A stretch of 64,000 bases of DNA from an uncultured Bacteroidota bacterium (GCA_902618245.1 CACMZR010000002.1:62001-126000), one strand, 5' to 3'; shown: positions 7,459 through 16,083, counted from the stretch's first letter. Made by a program: numbers and translations. The notes: generated by a model not told the origin, from the sequence alone.

Positions 7459-8877
7459 TTAATTTCTATAATCTAGAGCAGGTTCTCTATTACCTAAAAG
7501 TGGTACGTATTTAAAATCAAGTCCTCTCTGGTTTAAAAACTCTTTTTTGGCTAGCGAAATTGCCTCAGGGTCATCAATTAACTGCATACCAGTTAAAGCT
7601 AGTGTCTTTGCTGCAATCATCATGCCCTTTAAACCGATACTTGTACCACCAGCTGCAACTGCTTGCCAGCTATGTGCAGAAGTTCCTGGTACCCAAGTTG
7701 CAGCTCTTAAACCAACTGTGGGAACTGCAAAACTAACATCTCCAACATCAGTAGAACCCCCAGCTTTCCCTTCTGGGTCATAAGGCATAACACCTTCAAC
7801 ATACTTTGTGTTTAATTTCAATCCTAATGTTTTAGAAATTTTTTCTGCGAAAGCTTTTTCTTTTTCATCATAAGAATAACCTCCAATTTTTTCTAAATTT
7901 TCATGCATTCTTTTTTGCAAACTTTCTATATGTAAAAGTTCATGAACACCACTAATTACTTCGTAATCCATTGTTGTCTCAGTTCCGATAGCTGCGCCTT
8001 TGGCTGCTTTAACAATTCTATTAAATATATTTCGAACTTCATCTCTTTTTTGGTGTCTAGCGTAATAATATACTTCAGCAAAGTCTGGTACAACATTTGG
8101 TGCATTGCCTCCCCTAGTTATAACATAGTGAATTCTTGTGCTTTCAGTTGTGTGTTCCCTTAACATATTGACCATATTATTCATAGCTTCGACACCATCT
8201 AAGGCTGAACGCCCATTTTGTGGAGACCCAGAAGCATGAGAAGAAATACCATAAAATCTAAATTTAGCAGTTTTATTTGCTAGAGATTTTCCTGCACTAG
8301 CTGAATTTTCGTCAGCGGCGTGCCAGTGAAGGGCAACATCTACGTCACTAAAAAGACCGTCTCTAACCATATAAACTTTACCAGATCCTCCCTCTTCAGC
8401 AGGACAACCATAGTATTTTATAGTCCCTGATATTTTTTGATTTTTAATATAATTCTTTATAGCTATTGCAGCTGCGGCTGAAGCTGTCCCAAAAAGGTGG
8501 TGTCCACAAGCGTGTCCTGCCTTATCATTAGCACTAAGTTTATAAGGTACTGCTTGTTGTGAAAGACCTGGTAGCGCATCATATTCTCCTAAAATAGCAA
8601 TAACTGGACTCCCCGAGCCGTATGAAGCTACAAAAGCTGTAGGAATATTTGCTACTCCAGTTTTTACAGAAAAACCTTCTTCAAATAGTGTTTTTTGTAG
8701 TAAAGCACTACTTTTTTCTTCCTGGTAACCCATTTCTGCAAATGACCATATTTGGTTTGCTACATTTTTATATTCTGAACCATTGGTTTCAATGGATTTT
8801 AAGATGACATCATATTTTTTTTGAGCTAAAGAATTTGAAATGTATAAAGTGAAGATAAGACTAAGTAAAAATTTCAT
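7459..8877 (-). CDS. Secreted M20 amidohydrolase (AbgB-like)
   Basis: 472 residues of the M20D peptidase/amidohydrolase family, related to the B subunit of p-aminobenzoyl-glutamate hydrolase. A signal peptide covers residues 1-19 (ending SLAQ). Metal-ligand motifs are GEYDALPGLSQ (97-107), GHACGHHLFGTA (121-132), AEEGGSGK (about 160) and GGSTDVGDVSF near residue 374. A dimerisation segment with HASGSPQNGRSALD follows the first half. Unlike the cytoplasmic E. coli enzyme, this protein is exported, so it likely trims aminoacyl or N-acyl compounds in the periplasm. It is followed closely by a lipocalin-like gene. TACATTTA upstream may be its -7 box. Substrate unknown. Confidence 0.88.
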   Translation of the reverse strand: MKFLLSLIFTLYISNSLAQKKYDVILKSIETNGSEYKNVANQIWSFAEMGYQEEKSSALLQKTLFEEGFSVKTGVANIPTAFVASYGSGSPVIAILGEYDALPGLSQQAVPYKLSANDKAGHACGHHLFGTASAAAAIAIKNYIKNQKISGTIKYYGCPAEEGGSGKVYMVRDGLFSDVDVALHWHAADENSASAGKSLANKTAKFRFYGISSHASGSPQNGRSALDGVEAMNNMVNMLREHTTESTRIHYVITRGGNAPNVVPDFAEVYYYARHQKRDEVRNIFNRIVKAAKGAAIGTETTMDYEVISGVHELLHIESLQKRMHENLEKIGGYSYDEKEKAFAEKISKTLGLKLNTKYVEGVMPYDPEGKAGGSTDVGDVSFAVPTVGLRAATWVPGTSAHSWQAVAAGGTSIGLKGMMIAAKTLALTGMQLIDDPEAISLAKKEFLNQRGLDFKYVPLLGNREPALDYRN

Positions 8878-8906
8878 GTAGTTTTTTTTATAAATGTATT
8901 AAATAA

Positions 8907-9827
8907 TCATTTAAGGTGTTTTTTACTCTTAAACCGTTTATTTTCTGTAACTAAGTATACCCCCAAAAGTATGAAAGCACAACCAATCCATTGAATAAAA
9001 GTAAATATTTCGTTGTCTAATACACCCCATAAAATTGCAACAATTGGTAGTAAATAAGTAATGGAAATTGAGAAAACAGGAGATGAAATTGCAACTAAAT
9101 CGTTAAACATGACTTTTGCAAGAGCAGTACCAAAGAATGCTAGGATAAAAACATACCCCATTGAAATTGACACCTTTTCCCCAGTAAATACTTCTTGCAA
9201 AGGGAAATTCGAAAAAATTAATACTATTATAGCTGGAAATAAAATAGCTATAAAGTTTCCTAAAGCTATGGCAAGCGCAGATATACCTTCCAATTTGTAT
9301 TTTATTAGATTTACATTTATTGCATAACAAAAGGCGGCTAAAACAACTAAAAACGAATACCAGCTTTTTGGCCCATTATTGATTGTGAATTCGTTAGAAA
9401 CCAATACTAATGTACCTCCAAAACCAATCAAAATCCCAAACAATTTTTTCAATTTTAATTCACTTCTAAAAAAAGAAATTCCTATCAAGAGGGTAAATAA
9501 CGGTGTCATTCCATTAAGAACAGCTGCAACTGAAGAATCTATAGCTGTCTCGGCATATGCAAATAAGAATGTGGGGAAAAAAGTTCCAAAATAACCGGTC
9601 AAAGCAATCCATTTCCATGAGTCTTTCGGTATTTTACCTAATTCGCTCCACCCAAAAATAAATAAGATTAGTGTTGTGACAATTATTCTTAAAGATCCTA
9701 ACTGAAGTGGGTTAAGACCAATTAAGCCCTTTTTAATTAAAATGTAAGAACTCCCCCAAATAAATGAAAGTATTATTAGGTACAACCATTTTTTAATTGA
9801 TAGATTCATAGCGATGCAAAAATGCAT
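8907..9827 (-). CDS. EamA-family (DMT superfamily) transporter
   Basis: About 300 residues with ten predicted membrane helices arranged as two EamA repeats. IWGSSYILIKKGL near the N-terminus and AAVLNGMTPLFTLLIGI in the first repeat are typical. The family exports or imports small metabolites, often amino acids, across the inner membrane; substrate is unknown. The longest frame starts MHFCIAMNLS at 9827, but the second ATG at 9809 (MNLSIKKWLYLI) matches the usual start of the family better. The basic C-terminal tail is cytoplasmic. Confidence 0.85.
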   Translation of the reverse strand: MHFCIAMNLSIKKWLYLIILSFIWGSSYILIKKGLIGLNPLQLGSLRIIVTTLILFIFGWSELGKIPKDSWKWIALTGYFGTFFPTFLFAYAETAIDSSVAAVLNGMTPLFTLLIGISFFRSELKLKKLFGILIGFGGTLVLVSNEFTINNGPKSWYSFLVVLAAFCYAINVNLIKYKLEGISALAIALGNFIAILFPAIIVLIFSNFPLQEVFTGEKVSISMGYVFILAFFGTALAKVMFNDLVAISSPVFSISITYLLPIVAILWGVLDNEIFTFIQWIGCAFILLGVYLVTENKRFKSKKHLK

Positions 9828-9885
9828 TTTTTTTTTGGAGTAACTAAATCTATTTAATAACCCAAACTGAAAATGAGTAACTCCG

Positions 9886-10440
9886 TTATTTCCACTCGAA
9901 AGTTTCTATAAGATGAAATAAATCTTTTTCTAAGAATTTTATAGCAGGAAATAACGAATCATAATTTGGTCTAGCATAAAAATAGACTGATCCCACTAAA
10001 AAATGGTTTGCACTATCAGTTAAAAAAAATTGAAATTGAGATGCAGCATTACCCACAACTGAAAAAAGTGTTCCGTAAACTTTTTTCTCTTTATTTATAA
10101 ATATTTTTTCAGGTATTGATTCTGCTTTTGAAATATGTTTAAAAGGAAGTTGATAAGCATCGGTTAAGAGAGAATCAATATTTTCCTCAACGGAATTATA
10201 ATTCATGTATAGTGTCGCTTTCATATCAGGATATATCAATTGTAGAGATTTTTTTTTACTGATTTTTAATTGTGCCGAAGTATTATGTTGAAATGAAAAG
10301 TTAGAACCTGTTTTAATTGTCTTGTAATTTGGTTTTTCATATTTCAATCTTAAGTAAGCTCTAGGCTTAGGTTGTACTTCTGATTTACAGCTAAATAAAA
10401 ACAATAGAACTCCAAAAATGAAAATTTTTTTTATTAGCAT
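9886..10440 (-). CDS. gldD: Gliding motility lipoprotein GldD
   Basis: 184 residues. The N-terminus has a lipobox ending LFLFSC with C18 as the lipidated residue. The mature part carries PRAYLRLKYEKPNY and ends in a Phe/Trp-rich segment, as in GldD of Flavobacterium johnsoniae. GldD is one of the lipoproteins needed for gliding motility and type IX secretion in Bacteroidetes. It starts directly after the gldE stop (adjacent codons at 10440/10441), in the conserved order ssb-gldE-gldD. Whether this organism glides cannot be told from the window. Confidence 0.92.
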   Translation of the reverse strand: MLIKKIFIFGVLLFLFSCKSEVQPKPRAYLRLKYEKPNYKTIKTGSNFSFQHNTSAQLKISKKKSLQLIYPDMKATLYMNYNSVEENIDSLLTDAYQLPFKHISKAESIPEKIFINKEKKVYGTLFSVVGNAASQFQFFLTDSANHFLVGSVYFYARPNYDSLFPAIKFLEKDLFHLIETFEWK

Positions 10441-11775
10441 TTACTTTATCAAATTATATTTCCCTGGCAAATTAACTTTTATCTGCTTAACGCGAAACTG
10501 ATCAATCTCTTCAACTATAAATTTGTAGCCCTTGAAAGAAACTTTTTGCCCACGCCTTGGAAATTTTTTAGTCATCTCCAAAACAAGACCTGCTAAGGTT
10601 TCTGCCTCACCTTTAATGTTATCAAATAGACCTGAATCCTCGATATTTATTACTCTAAAAAAGTCTTTTAAACTTATTTTTGCATCAAAAACATATGTCG
10701 ATTCGTCAATTTTAGAAAAATTAAGATCTATTTCATCAAACTCATCACTTATATCTCCAATAATTTCTTCCATAATGTCTTCAAGCGTAATTAACCCCGA
10801 AGTTCCTCCGTATTCGTCAACTACAATTGCTAGATGATTTTTCTTTTGCTGAAATTCTTTAAGTAAATCGTCAAGTTTTTTGTTTTCTGGAACATACAAT
10901 GGGGTTTTTAAAAGTTTTTGCCATTCATAATCTGAATTATTTAAGTGCGGAAGTAAGTCTTTGGTGTATAAGATACCTTTAATGTTATCTTTTTTTTCGC
11001 TGTAAACTGGTATCCGAGAAAACCCTTTACTCAATATCAAAGGAATGATTTCCTTTAAGCCCATTTGATCTGAAAGGGCAAAAATATCAATTCTAGGACA
11101 CATTACTTCTCGAGTGTCGGTGTTCCCAAAATTTACAATTCCTTCAAGCATTCTTTGTTCGTCAGAAGTTGTTTCTTGGTCATCAGTTAGTTCAAGTGCC
11201 TGAGAAAGTTGGTCCACAGAAATCTTGTTTTTTTTATCCCCAAGCTTCTTTTCAAGATAAGCTGTAGTACTACTCATAGGTGAAGTTATCCAAAATAAAA
11301 TGAAACGGTCTAAAAATTGGATTATTGGCGCCATTCGTAGCGAAAAAGTGTATGCATTTCGGTTTGCATATACCTTCGGTAGTATCTCACCAAAAATTAA
11401 AATTAAAGTGGTAACAATTCCAATTTCAATGAATAATAGTAAAAATGGATTATTTATTCCAACAAATATTTTTTTACTTATAATGGTAAACAAAAGAACA
11501 ATTGCAATATTTATAAAATTATTAGCAACCAAAATGGTCGCTAAAAGACGCTTTGGGTTTTTTAGTAGAGATATTACACGTAAAGTCCCAGGTGTTATTT
11601 GATTGTCATCACTTTCCTCTAGGGATTTTATTTGAAGAGAAAAAAAAGCCACTTCCGATGCAGAAATTAATGCCGAGCATATTAGTAGAAAAATAATAAC
11701 AATTAATTGTAACCAAAATGTTTGTAGGTTTTCAATTAAAATTGTAAAAAAAAATAATTGGGAGTTGTTATCCAA
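10441..11775 (-). CDS. gldE: Gliding motility-associated protein GldE (CNNM/CorC-like)
   Basis: 444 residues with three parts: a DUF21/CNNM membrane region with four helices (about 10-190), a pair of CBS domains (about 215-335, with GFSRIPVYSEKKDNIKG and HLAIVVDEYGGTSGLITLEDI), and a CorC_HlyC C-terminal domain (about 350-440, with AGLVLEM). This is the architecture of GldE, which partly overlaps functionally with GldD in F. johnsoniae. The CNNM fold is related to Mg/Co transporters, so an ion-related role is possible. It sits 10 bp after ssb and abuts gldD. Confidence 0.92.
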   Translation of the reverse strand: MDNNSQLFFFTILIENLQTFWLQLIVIIFLLICSALISASEVAFFSLQIKSLEESDDNQITPGTLRVISLLKNPKRLLATILVANNFINIAIVLLFTIISKKIFVGINNPFLLLFIEIGIVTTLILIFGEILPKVYANRNAYTFSLRMAPIIQFLDRFILFWITSPMSSTTAYLEKKLGDKKNKISVDQLSQALELTDDQETTSDEQRMLEGIVNFGNTDTREVMCPRIDIFALSDQMGLKEIIPLILSKGFSRIPVYSEKKDNIKGILYTKDLLPHLNNSDYEWQKLLKTPLYVPENKKLDDLLKEFQQKKNHLAIVVDEYGGTSGLITLEDIMEEIIGDISDEFDEIDLNFSKIDESTYVFDAKISLKDFFRVINIEDSGLFDNIKGEAETLAGLVLEMTKKFPRRGQKVSFKGYKFIVEEIDQFRVKQIKVNLPGKYNLIK

Positions 11776-11785
11776 TATTTAGCTT

Positions 11786-12211
11786 TTAAAATGGTAAATC
11801 ATCGGATTCATTTGGTTTAGAATCAAAATTGGTATTTTGATTTAAATCAGATGGAGATAATTTTGAACTGTCTTTTTTTGTGGTTAAAAAAGTAAAATCG
11901 TTTACATTTATTTCAGTTGAATATCTGTCCTTTCCGTCTTCTGCTTGCCATTTACGAGTCTTGATTCTTCCTTCAATGTAGATCCTATCACCTTTACTTA
12001 AATATTTTTCACAAATTTCTGCAGCTTTATTTCTTACCACAATATTGTGCCATTCTGTATTTGTAATTTTTTCGCCAGTATTTTTATTTGTGTAAGTCTC
12101 ATTTGTAGCAAGGGGAAATCTCCCGATTGATCCACCTCCATCAAAATGATGTAATTTTATGTCATCACCCAGGTGTCCAATAAGCATTACTTTGTTCAGA
12201 CTTCCACTCAT
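11786..12211 (-). CDS. ssb: Single-stranded DNA-binding protein
   Basis: 141 residues. Residues 1-105 form the OB fold, with NKVMLIGHLGDDIKLH at the N-terminus, TEWHNIVV and GDRIYIEGRIKTRKW in the middle. A Ser/Asn-rich linker leads to the acidic tail ending DDLPF, the standard docking tip for repair and replication partners. It coats single-stranded DNA during replication, recombination and repair. It is followed by gldE and preceded by mutY, an order conserved in Flavobacteriia. Start is ATG at 12211. Confidence 0.97.
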   Translation of the reverse strand: MSGSLNKVMLIGHLGDDIKLHHFDGGGSIGRFPLATNETYTNKNTGEKITNTEWHNIVVRNKAAEICEKYLSKGDRIYIEGRIKTRKWQAEDGKDRYSTEINVNDFTFLTTKKDSSKLSPSDLNQNTNFDSKPNESDDLPF

Positions 12212-12275
12212 AATAATTTACTTTTTTAGAGAAACTTTAGCAAAATAGATTATTAGTAAATTTAAACATCATGTC

Positions 12276-13337
12276 TCAATTATAAAAATTATCAATAAAT
12301 TTTTGAATAACAACTGGCATGGCAAAATTTTTTGAACTATTTACACTAATTCCATTTTGTAGACATCCGTTTGAATTTAAAATCCAAAAATATATGTATA
12401 ATTTTTGATGTGAGAGCTTATGTATGATAGGTACAGAGTTCCATAATTCAAGTTTATCAAACTTAACTTTAAAATTATATTTTGATTTTATCTGAAACAA
12501 TAATTCCTCTTTCTCATGTTTAAGCATAGGTAACTCTATCAAAGGAAATTGAAATAAATTTTCCCAAATATCTTTTTCTTTCCTTTTTTCTAAAATTATT
12601 TTTTGGTTTTTATCTTGAATAACAAAATAATTCAAATACCTATTTTTCAACTTTTTATTTCTCTTTTTTACTGGAAAAAGATGAATTTTTTGATTTTTGT
12701 ACGCTATACAATTATCTTTAAATGGGCACTCTAAGCATGCAGGGTTTTTGGGTTTGCATTGTAGTGCTCCAAATTCCATCATTGCTTGGTTAAATTCACC
12801 TGGATTATCCAAATCCATTAAATCTGATGCCTTTTTTTTGAAGTGACGATGAGCACTGTTTGTATTAATTGGAATAGAAATACCAAAAAAACGAGATAAA
12901 AACCTATAAACATTTCCATCCACTACAGCTTCTGGAAGATTATAACAGATTGAAGCAATTGCGCTTGCAGTGTAATCTCCAATGCCTTTTAAATTTATTA
13001 TTTCATTAAATGTATTCGGAAATTTGCCATCACACTCATAGTAAATGTACTGAGCAGTAGAATGAAGATTTATTGCTCTTGAATAATATCCTAGACCTTG
13101 CCATAATTTTAAAACTTCATCCTGACTTGCTAAAGCTAGTGTAGAAATATCTGGAAAAATGTCAATAAACTTTTTATAGTAAGGTAACCCTTGAGAAGCC
13201 CTTGTTTGCTGTAGTATTATTTCTGATATCCAAATATTGTATGGATCTTTTGTTTTACGCCAAATAAAATCTCTTTTATTTTTATGAAACCAATCCAATA
13301 AAATTTGAGTCCAATTCAATTTTTTTTTTAAAGTCAT
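12276..13337 (-). CDS. mutY: A/G-specific adenine glycosylase
   Basis: 353 residues. The HhH-GPD domain occupies about 10-210, with catalytic Glu in WISEIILQQTRAS, the hairpin LKGIGDYTASAIAS and catalytic Asp in AVVDGNVYRFLSRF. The iron-sulphur cluster loop has the family spacing C-x6-C-x2-C-x5-C (CKPKNPACLECPFKDNC). The C-terminal 110 residues are the NUDIX-like domain that recognises 8-oxoguanine. MutY removes adenine mispaired with 8-oxoguanine. Divergent from the HU gene, with 104 bp shared between them. Confidence 0.96.
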   Translation of the reverse strand: MTLKKKLNWTQILLDWFHKNKRDFIWRKTKDPYNIWISEIILQQTRASQGLPYYKKFIDIFPDISTLALASQDEVLKLWQGLGYYSRAINLHSTAQYIYYECDGKFPNTFNEIINLKGIGDYTASAIASICYNLPEAVVDGNVYRFLSRFFGISIPINTNSAHRHFKKKASDLMDLDNPGEFNQAMMEFGALQCKPKNPACLECPFKDNCIAYKNQKIHLFPVKKRNKKLKNRYLNYFVIQDKNQKIILEKRKEKDIWENLFQFPLIELPMLKHEKEELLFQIKSKYNFKVKFDKLELWNSVPIIHKLSHQKLYIYFWILNSNGCLQNGISVNSSKNFAMPVVIQKFIDNFYN

Positions 13338-13398
13338 TTTTCCTTGAGCAATTATAATATAAAAACTTTGGACAGAGAGATTTGTAATTCAAAATTTA

Positions 13399-13406
13399 TA
13401 TATTTG
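13399..13406 (+). promoter_or_regulatory. -7 box of the HU gene
   Basis: TATATTTG matches TAnnTTTG exactly and is the same octamer as in the tRNA-Phe promoter. No TTTG stands at the 19-nt spacing; the nearest ones are 14 and 28 nt away. Transcription would start near 13410 and give a leader of about 30 nt. Confidence 0.5.
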
Positions 13407-13441
13407 CTTGCCTTGAATTTTGGATGACAAATTAAAAAACT

Positions 13442-13735
13442 ATGACAAAAGCAGACATTGTATCAAATATATCTAACGAACTTGGAATTGATAGAGCAGA
13501 TGTGCAAGCAACAGTTGAGAAATTCATGAAAGAAGTTAAGATTTCTTTAGAAAAGGGAGAGAACGTTTACTTAAGAGGGTTTGGGAGTTTCATCATAAAA
13601 ACTCGTGCAGAAAAAACAGGCCGTAACATTTCTAGAAACGTTGCCGTAAAAATTCCTGCTCATAATATTCCAGCCTTCAAGCCTGCAAAAATTTTTGTCC
13701 AGGGAATTAAATCTAAAGTAGCTGTTCCCAAATAG
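13442..13735 (+). CDS. HU/IHF-family DNA-binding protein
   Basis: 97 residues, the usual HU size plus a few C-terminal residues. MTKADIVSNISNELG is the helical dimer segment, RGFGSFIIKTRAEKTGRN the beta-arm base, and IPAHNIPAFKPAKIF the arm tip with the intercalating proline. It bends and compacts DNA in the nucleoid. The position between mutY (divergent) and the small basic protein plus RNase G is conserved in Flavobacteriia. I cannot separate HU from IHF subtypes by eye. Confidence 0.95.
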   Translation: MTKADIVSNISNELGIDRADVQATVEKFMKEVKISLEKGENVYLRGFGSFIIKTRAEKTGRNISRNVAVKIPAHNIPAFKPAKIFVQGIKSKVAVPK

Positions 13736-13759
13736 TTTAAAACAAACTAATCATAAAAT

Positions 13760-13849
13760 ATGCCAAGTGGTAAAAAAAGAAAAAGACATAAGGTAGCGAC
13801 TCATAAAAGAAAAAAAAGATTAAGAGCAAATCGCCACAAGAAGAAATAG
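13760..13849 (+). CDS. 29-residue very basic protein, probable ribosome-associated
   Basis: ATG at 13760 opens a 29-codon frame ending with TAG at 13847-13849. It reads MPSGKKRKRHKVATHKRKK and ends RANRHKKK; over half of the residues are Lys, Arg or His. I recognise very similar short proteins between HU and RNase G in other Bacteroidetes, usually unannotated. The composition and size are like tiny ribosomal proteins such as bL36, bS22 or Thx. A link to the Bacteroidetes ribosomal protein bL38, reported in the F. johnsoniae ribosome, is possible but I cannot confirm it from memory. It lies 24 bp after the HU stop and likely shares its transcript. Confidence 0.8.
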   Translation: MPSGKKRKRHKVATHKRKKRLRANRHKKK

Positions 13850-13868
13850 TGCTAGGTAAAACACTTTA

Positions 13869-13974
13869 AACTTTTACAAAAGTTCATTGAAAAGCAACTT
13901 CAATAAATGTAAGTTGCTACAGGTAAATCCTGAAATTATTGTTTAATCAGTCACCACTTTAAAATAGTGATGAC
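13869..13974 (+). promoter_or_regulatory. Hairpin-rich leader of the RNase G gene
   Basis: Three consecutive hairpins lie in the 140 nt between the small basic protein and rng. Arms are AACTTTT/AAAAGTT (13869-13884), GCAACTT/AAGTTGC (13894-13917, 10-nt loop) and GTCACCACT/AGTGATGAC (13950-13974, one mismatch). None is followed by a T run, so they are not terminators. RNase E of E. coli controls its own mRNA through a structured leader; a similar role here is an inference. Confidence 0.5.
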
Positions 13975-13989
13975 ACAAAATTTGTCAGA

Positions 13990-15543
13990 GTGAATAAAGA
14001 ATTAATTATACGTTCAAATTCCTCTGCTGTTGATTTTGCACTGCTCAAAGATGGAAAATTAATTGAGCTAAACCAAGAGATTGAAGACAACAAATTTTCT
14101 GTAGGCGACATTTTTGTTGGCAAAATTAGAAAATCTGTTCCTGGGTTAAACGCCGCATTTGTAAATGTAGGCTATGAAAAAGACGGCTTTCTTCATTACC
14201 ATGATTTAGGCCCTAAACTCCCTTCGCTGGTTAAATACATTAAACAGGTAAGCACAGGTAAAAACAAAGATTATCTTTTAAAACAATTTCGTTACGAAAA
14301 TGAAATAAATAAAGACGGAAATATTGGAGACATTTTATCTACTAAACAAACTGTTTTAGTTCAAATTGTAAAAGAACCTATTTCAACTAAAGGCCCAAGA
14401 TTGAGTTCTGAAATTTCACTGGCTGGACGTTATATGGTTTTAATGCCTTTTTCAGACCGTGTTTCAATATCGCAAAAAATTGAAGATAAAGCTGAAAAAA
14501 GTCGCTTAAAAAAACTTGTACAAAGTATTAAGCCCAAAGGATTTGGTCTAATCATACGAACTGTTGCTGAGGGTCAAAAAGTAGCCTCTTTAGATGCAGA
14601 TATCCAACAATTGTTGACTAGATGGAAAAATTTGTCCTCTAAATTGAAACAAATTGATAAATTTCCAACGAAGGTGTTAAGTGAAATAAATCGATCATCG
14701 AGTATACTTCGAGATATTTTTGATAATAGTTTTACTGGTATTTATGTAGATGATGCAGAAATACAAAATGAAATAAGGGATTATTTAGAGACAATAGCCC
14801 CCGAAAAAAAATCAGTTGTAAAACTATATGAAAACCATCTCCCAATTTTTGAGAAATTTGGAATCGAAAGACAAATTAAGACCTCTTTTGGTAAAACAGT
14901 TTCAATGCAAAAAGGAGCATACTTAGTCATAGAACATACTGAAGCCCTACACGTCATTGATGTTAATAGCGGAAACCGATCCAATCGTTCTAAAAATCAA
15001 GAAGAGACTGCCATGGAAGTCAATTTAATAGCAGCATCTGAAATTGCAAGACAATTAAGACTCCGGGATATGGGTGGAATAATTGTGGTTGATTTTATAG
15101 ATCTAAATACTAACAATAATCGTAAAAAATTATTTGATCATTTGATTAATGAAATGAGTGAGGACAGAACTAAACATAAAATTCTGCCTCCAAGTAGATT
15201 CGGCCTCATTCAAATTACACGTCAGCGTGTAAGGCCTGAAATGAGTATAAAAACTAAAGAGCCTACTCCATCAATTAATGATGAAGTCGAAGCTCCTATT
15301 GTACTAATTGACAAAATCAACACAGAGCTTAGTAAAATTGCTAAGAATAAAAGCAATGCAAAGGAAAAGATATTTTTACATGCTCATCCTTTTGTAACTG
15401 CATTCATTTTAAGTGGAAATCCATCTTTACGCTTAAAATGGTATTTTGAATACAAAAAGTGGATTAGAATTGTTCCACGCCACGCTTATCGATATTTGGA
15501 GTTTAGATTTTTAAATAAAGATCGAAAAAGACTTCGAAATTAA
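13990..15543 (+). CDS. rng: Ribonuclease G (RNase E/G family)
   Basis: 517 residues, starting with GTG at 13990 (MNKELIIRSNSSAVDFALL). An S1 domain occupies about 36-130 with the usual insertion. The catalytic DNase-I-like domain carries HVIDVNSGNRSN and IIVVDFIDLNTNNNRKKL, whose two Asp residues bind the metal. The Zn-link cysteines (CPxCxG) of the enterobacterial enzymes are replaced by EAPIVLIDK; this is what I recall for other Bacteroidetes. It cleaves single-stranded RNA in mRNA turnover and 16S rRNA maturation. A strong terminator follows 3 bp after the stop. Confidence 0.94.
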   Translation: MNKELIIRSNSSAVDFALLKDGKLIELNQEIEDNKFSVGDIFVGKIRKSVPGLNAAFVNVGYEKDGFLHYHDLGPKLPSLVKYIKQVSTGKNKDYLLKQFRYENEINKDGNIGDILSTKQTVLVQIVKEPISTKGPRLSSEISLAGRYMVLMPFSDRVSISQKIEDKAEKSRLKKLVQSIKPKGFGLIIRTVAEGQKVASLDADIQQLLTRWKNLSSKLKQIDKFPTKVLSEINRSSSILRDIFDNSFTGIYVDDAEIQNEIRDYLETIAPEKKSVVKLYENHLPIFEKFGIERQIKTSFGKTVSMQKGAYLVIEHTEALHVIDVNSGNRSNRSKNQEETAMEVNLIAASEIARQLRLRDMGGIIVVDFIDLNTNNNRKKLFDHLINEMSEDRTKHKILPPSRFGLIQITRQRVRPEMSIKTKEPTPSINDEVEAPIVLIDKINTELSKIAKNKSNAKEKIFLHAHPFVTAFILSGNPSLRLKWYFEYKKWIRIVPRHAYRYLEFRFLNKDRKRLRN

Positions 15544-15546
15544 TAT

Positions 15547-15575
15547 AAAACCGCCTTTAGAGGCGGTTTTTTTTT
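15547..15575 (+). terminator. Terminator of the HU-rng unit
   Basis: AAACCGCCT (15548-15556) pairs with AGGCGGTTT (15560-15568) around a tiny TTA loop and runs into nine T residues. A classic intrinsic terminator directly after rng. Confidence 0.95.
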
Positions 15576-15599
15576 GATTTAAACTAAGAAAAGAATTTT

Positions 15600-15607
15600 T
15601 ATATTAG
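15600..15607 (+). promoter_or_regulatory. -7-like box directly before recX
   Basis: TATATTAG (one mismatch to TAnnTTTG) ends 5 nt before the recX ATG. A TTTG lies 23 nt upstream, inside the preceding terminator T run. The same octamer with the same 5-nt gap stands before the GntP permease gene at 23470-23477. If used, transcription would begin at or next to the start codon. Confidence 0.35.
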
Positions 15608-15612
15608 TAAGA

Positions 15613-16080
15613 ATGGAAGCTAGAAAGTCAATAACGATTTCAGATGCGAAAAAAAATATTGAGCATTATTGTGCTTATCAAGAACGCTGTCATAAAGAAG
15701 TAATAAATAAATTAAAAGACCTAGGTATTATTCAAAATGCAATTGAGAAAATAGTTGCAGACTTAATACAAAATAATTATTTGAATGAAACACGTTTTGC
15801 TCAAAGTTTTGCTAGGGGAAAATTTAGGATAAAAAAATGGGGTAAAGTCAAAATCCGACGAGAACTGAATAAAAGAGAAATTTCAGAATACAACATAAAA
15901 ATGGGAATGAAAGAAATATCAAACTCAGATTATGAAGAAACATTTAACAAGCTTTTAGATAAAAAGTTGTCGGAATTATCGCATTTATCTGAATCCGAGA
16001 AAAAAAGAAAGGTTTTAAACTATCTTTCGTATAGAGGTTGGGAAGTTGAGAAAATTTTTGAAGCATTAAGAAAAATATGA
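15613..16080 (+). CDS. recX: Regulatory protein RecX
   Basis: 155 residues made of three-helix RecX repeats. NNYLNETRFAQSFARGKFRIKKWG (split over two helices; key residues Y, L, F, W) and the later YRGWEVEKIFEAL at the C-terminus are the conserved signature of the second and third repeats. RecX binds RecA filaments and restrains them. Convergent with atpC, 3 bp between stops. recA is not in the window. Length is typical. Confidence 0.9.
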   Translation: MEARKSITISDAKKNIEHYCAYQERCHKEVINKLKDLGIIQNAIEKIVADLIQNNYLNETRFAQSFARGKFRIKKWGKVKIRRELNKREISEYNIKMGMKEISNSDYEETFNKLLDKKLSELSHLSESEKKRKVLNYLSYRGWEVEKIFEALRKI

Positions 16081-16083
16081 GTT

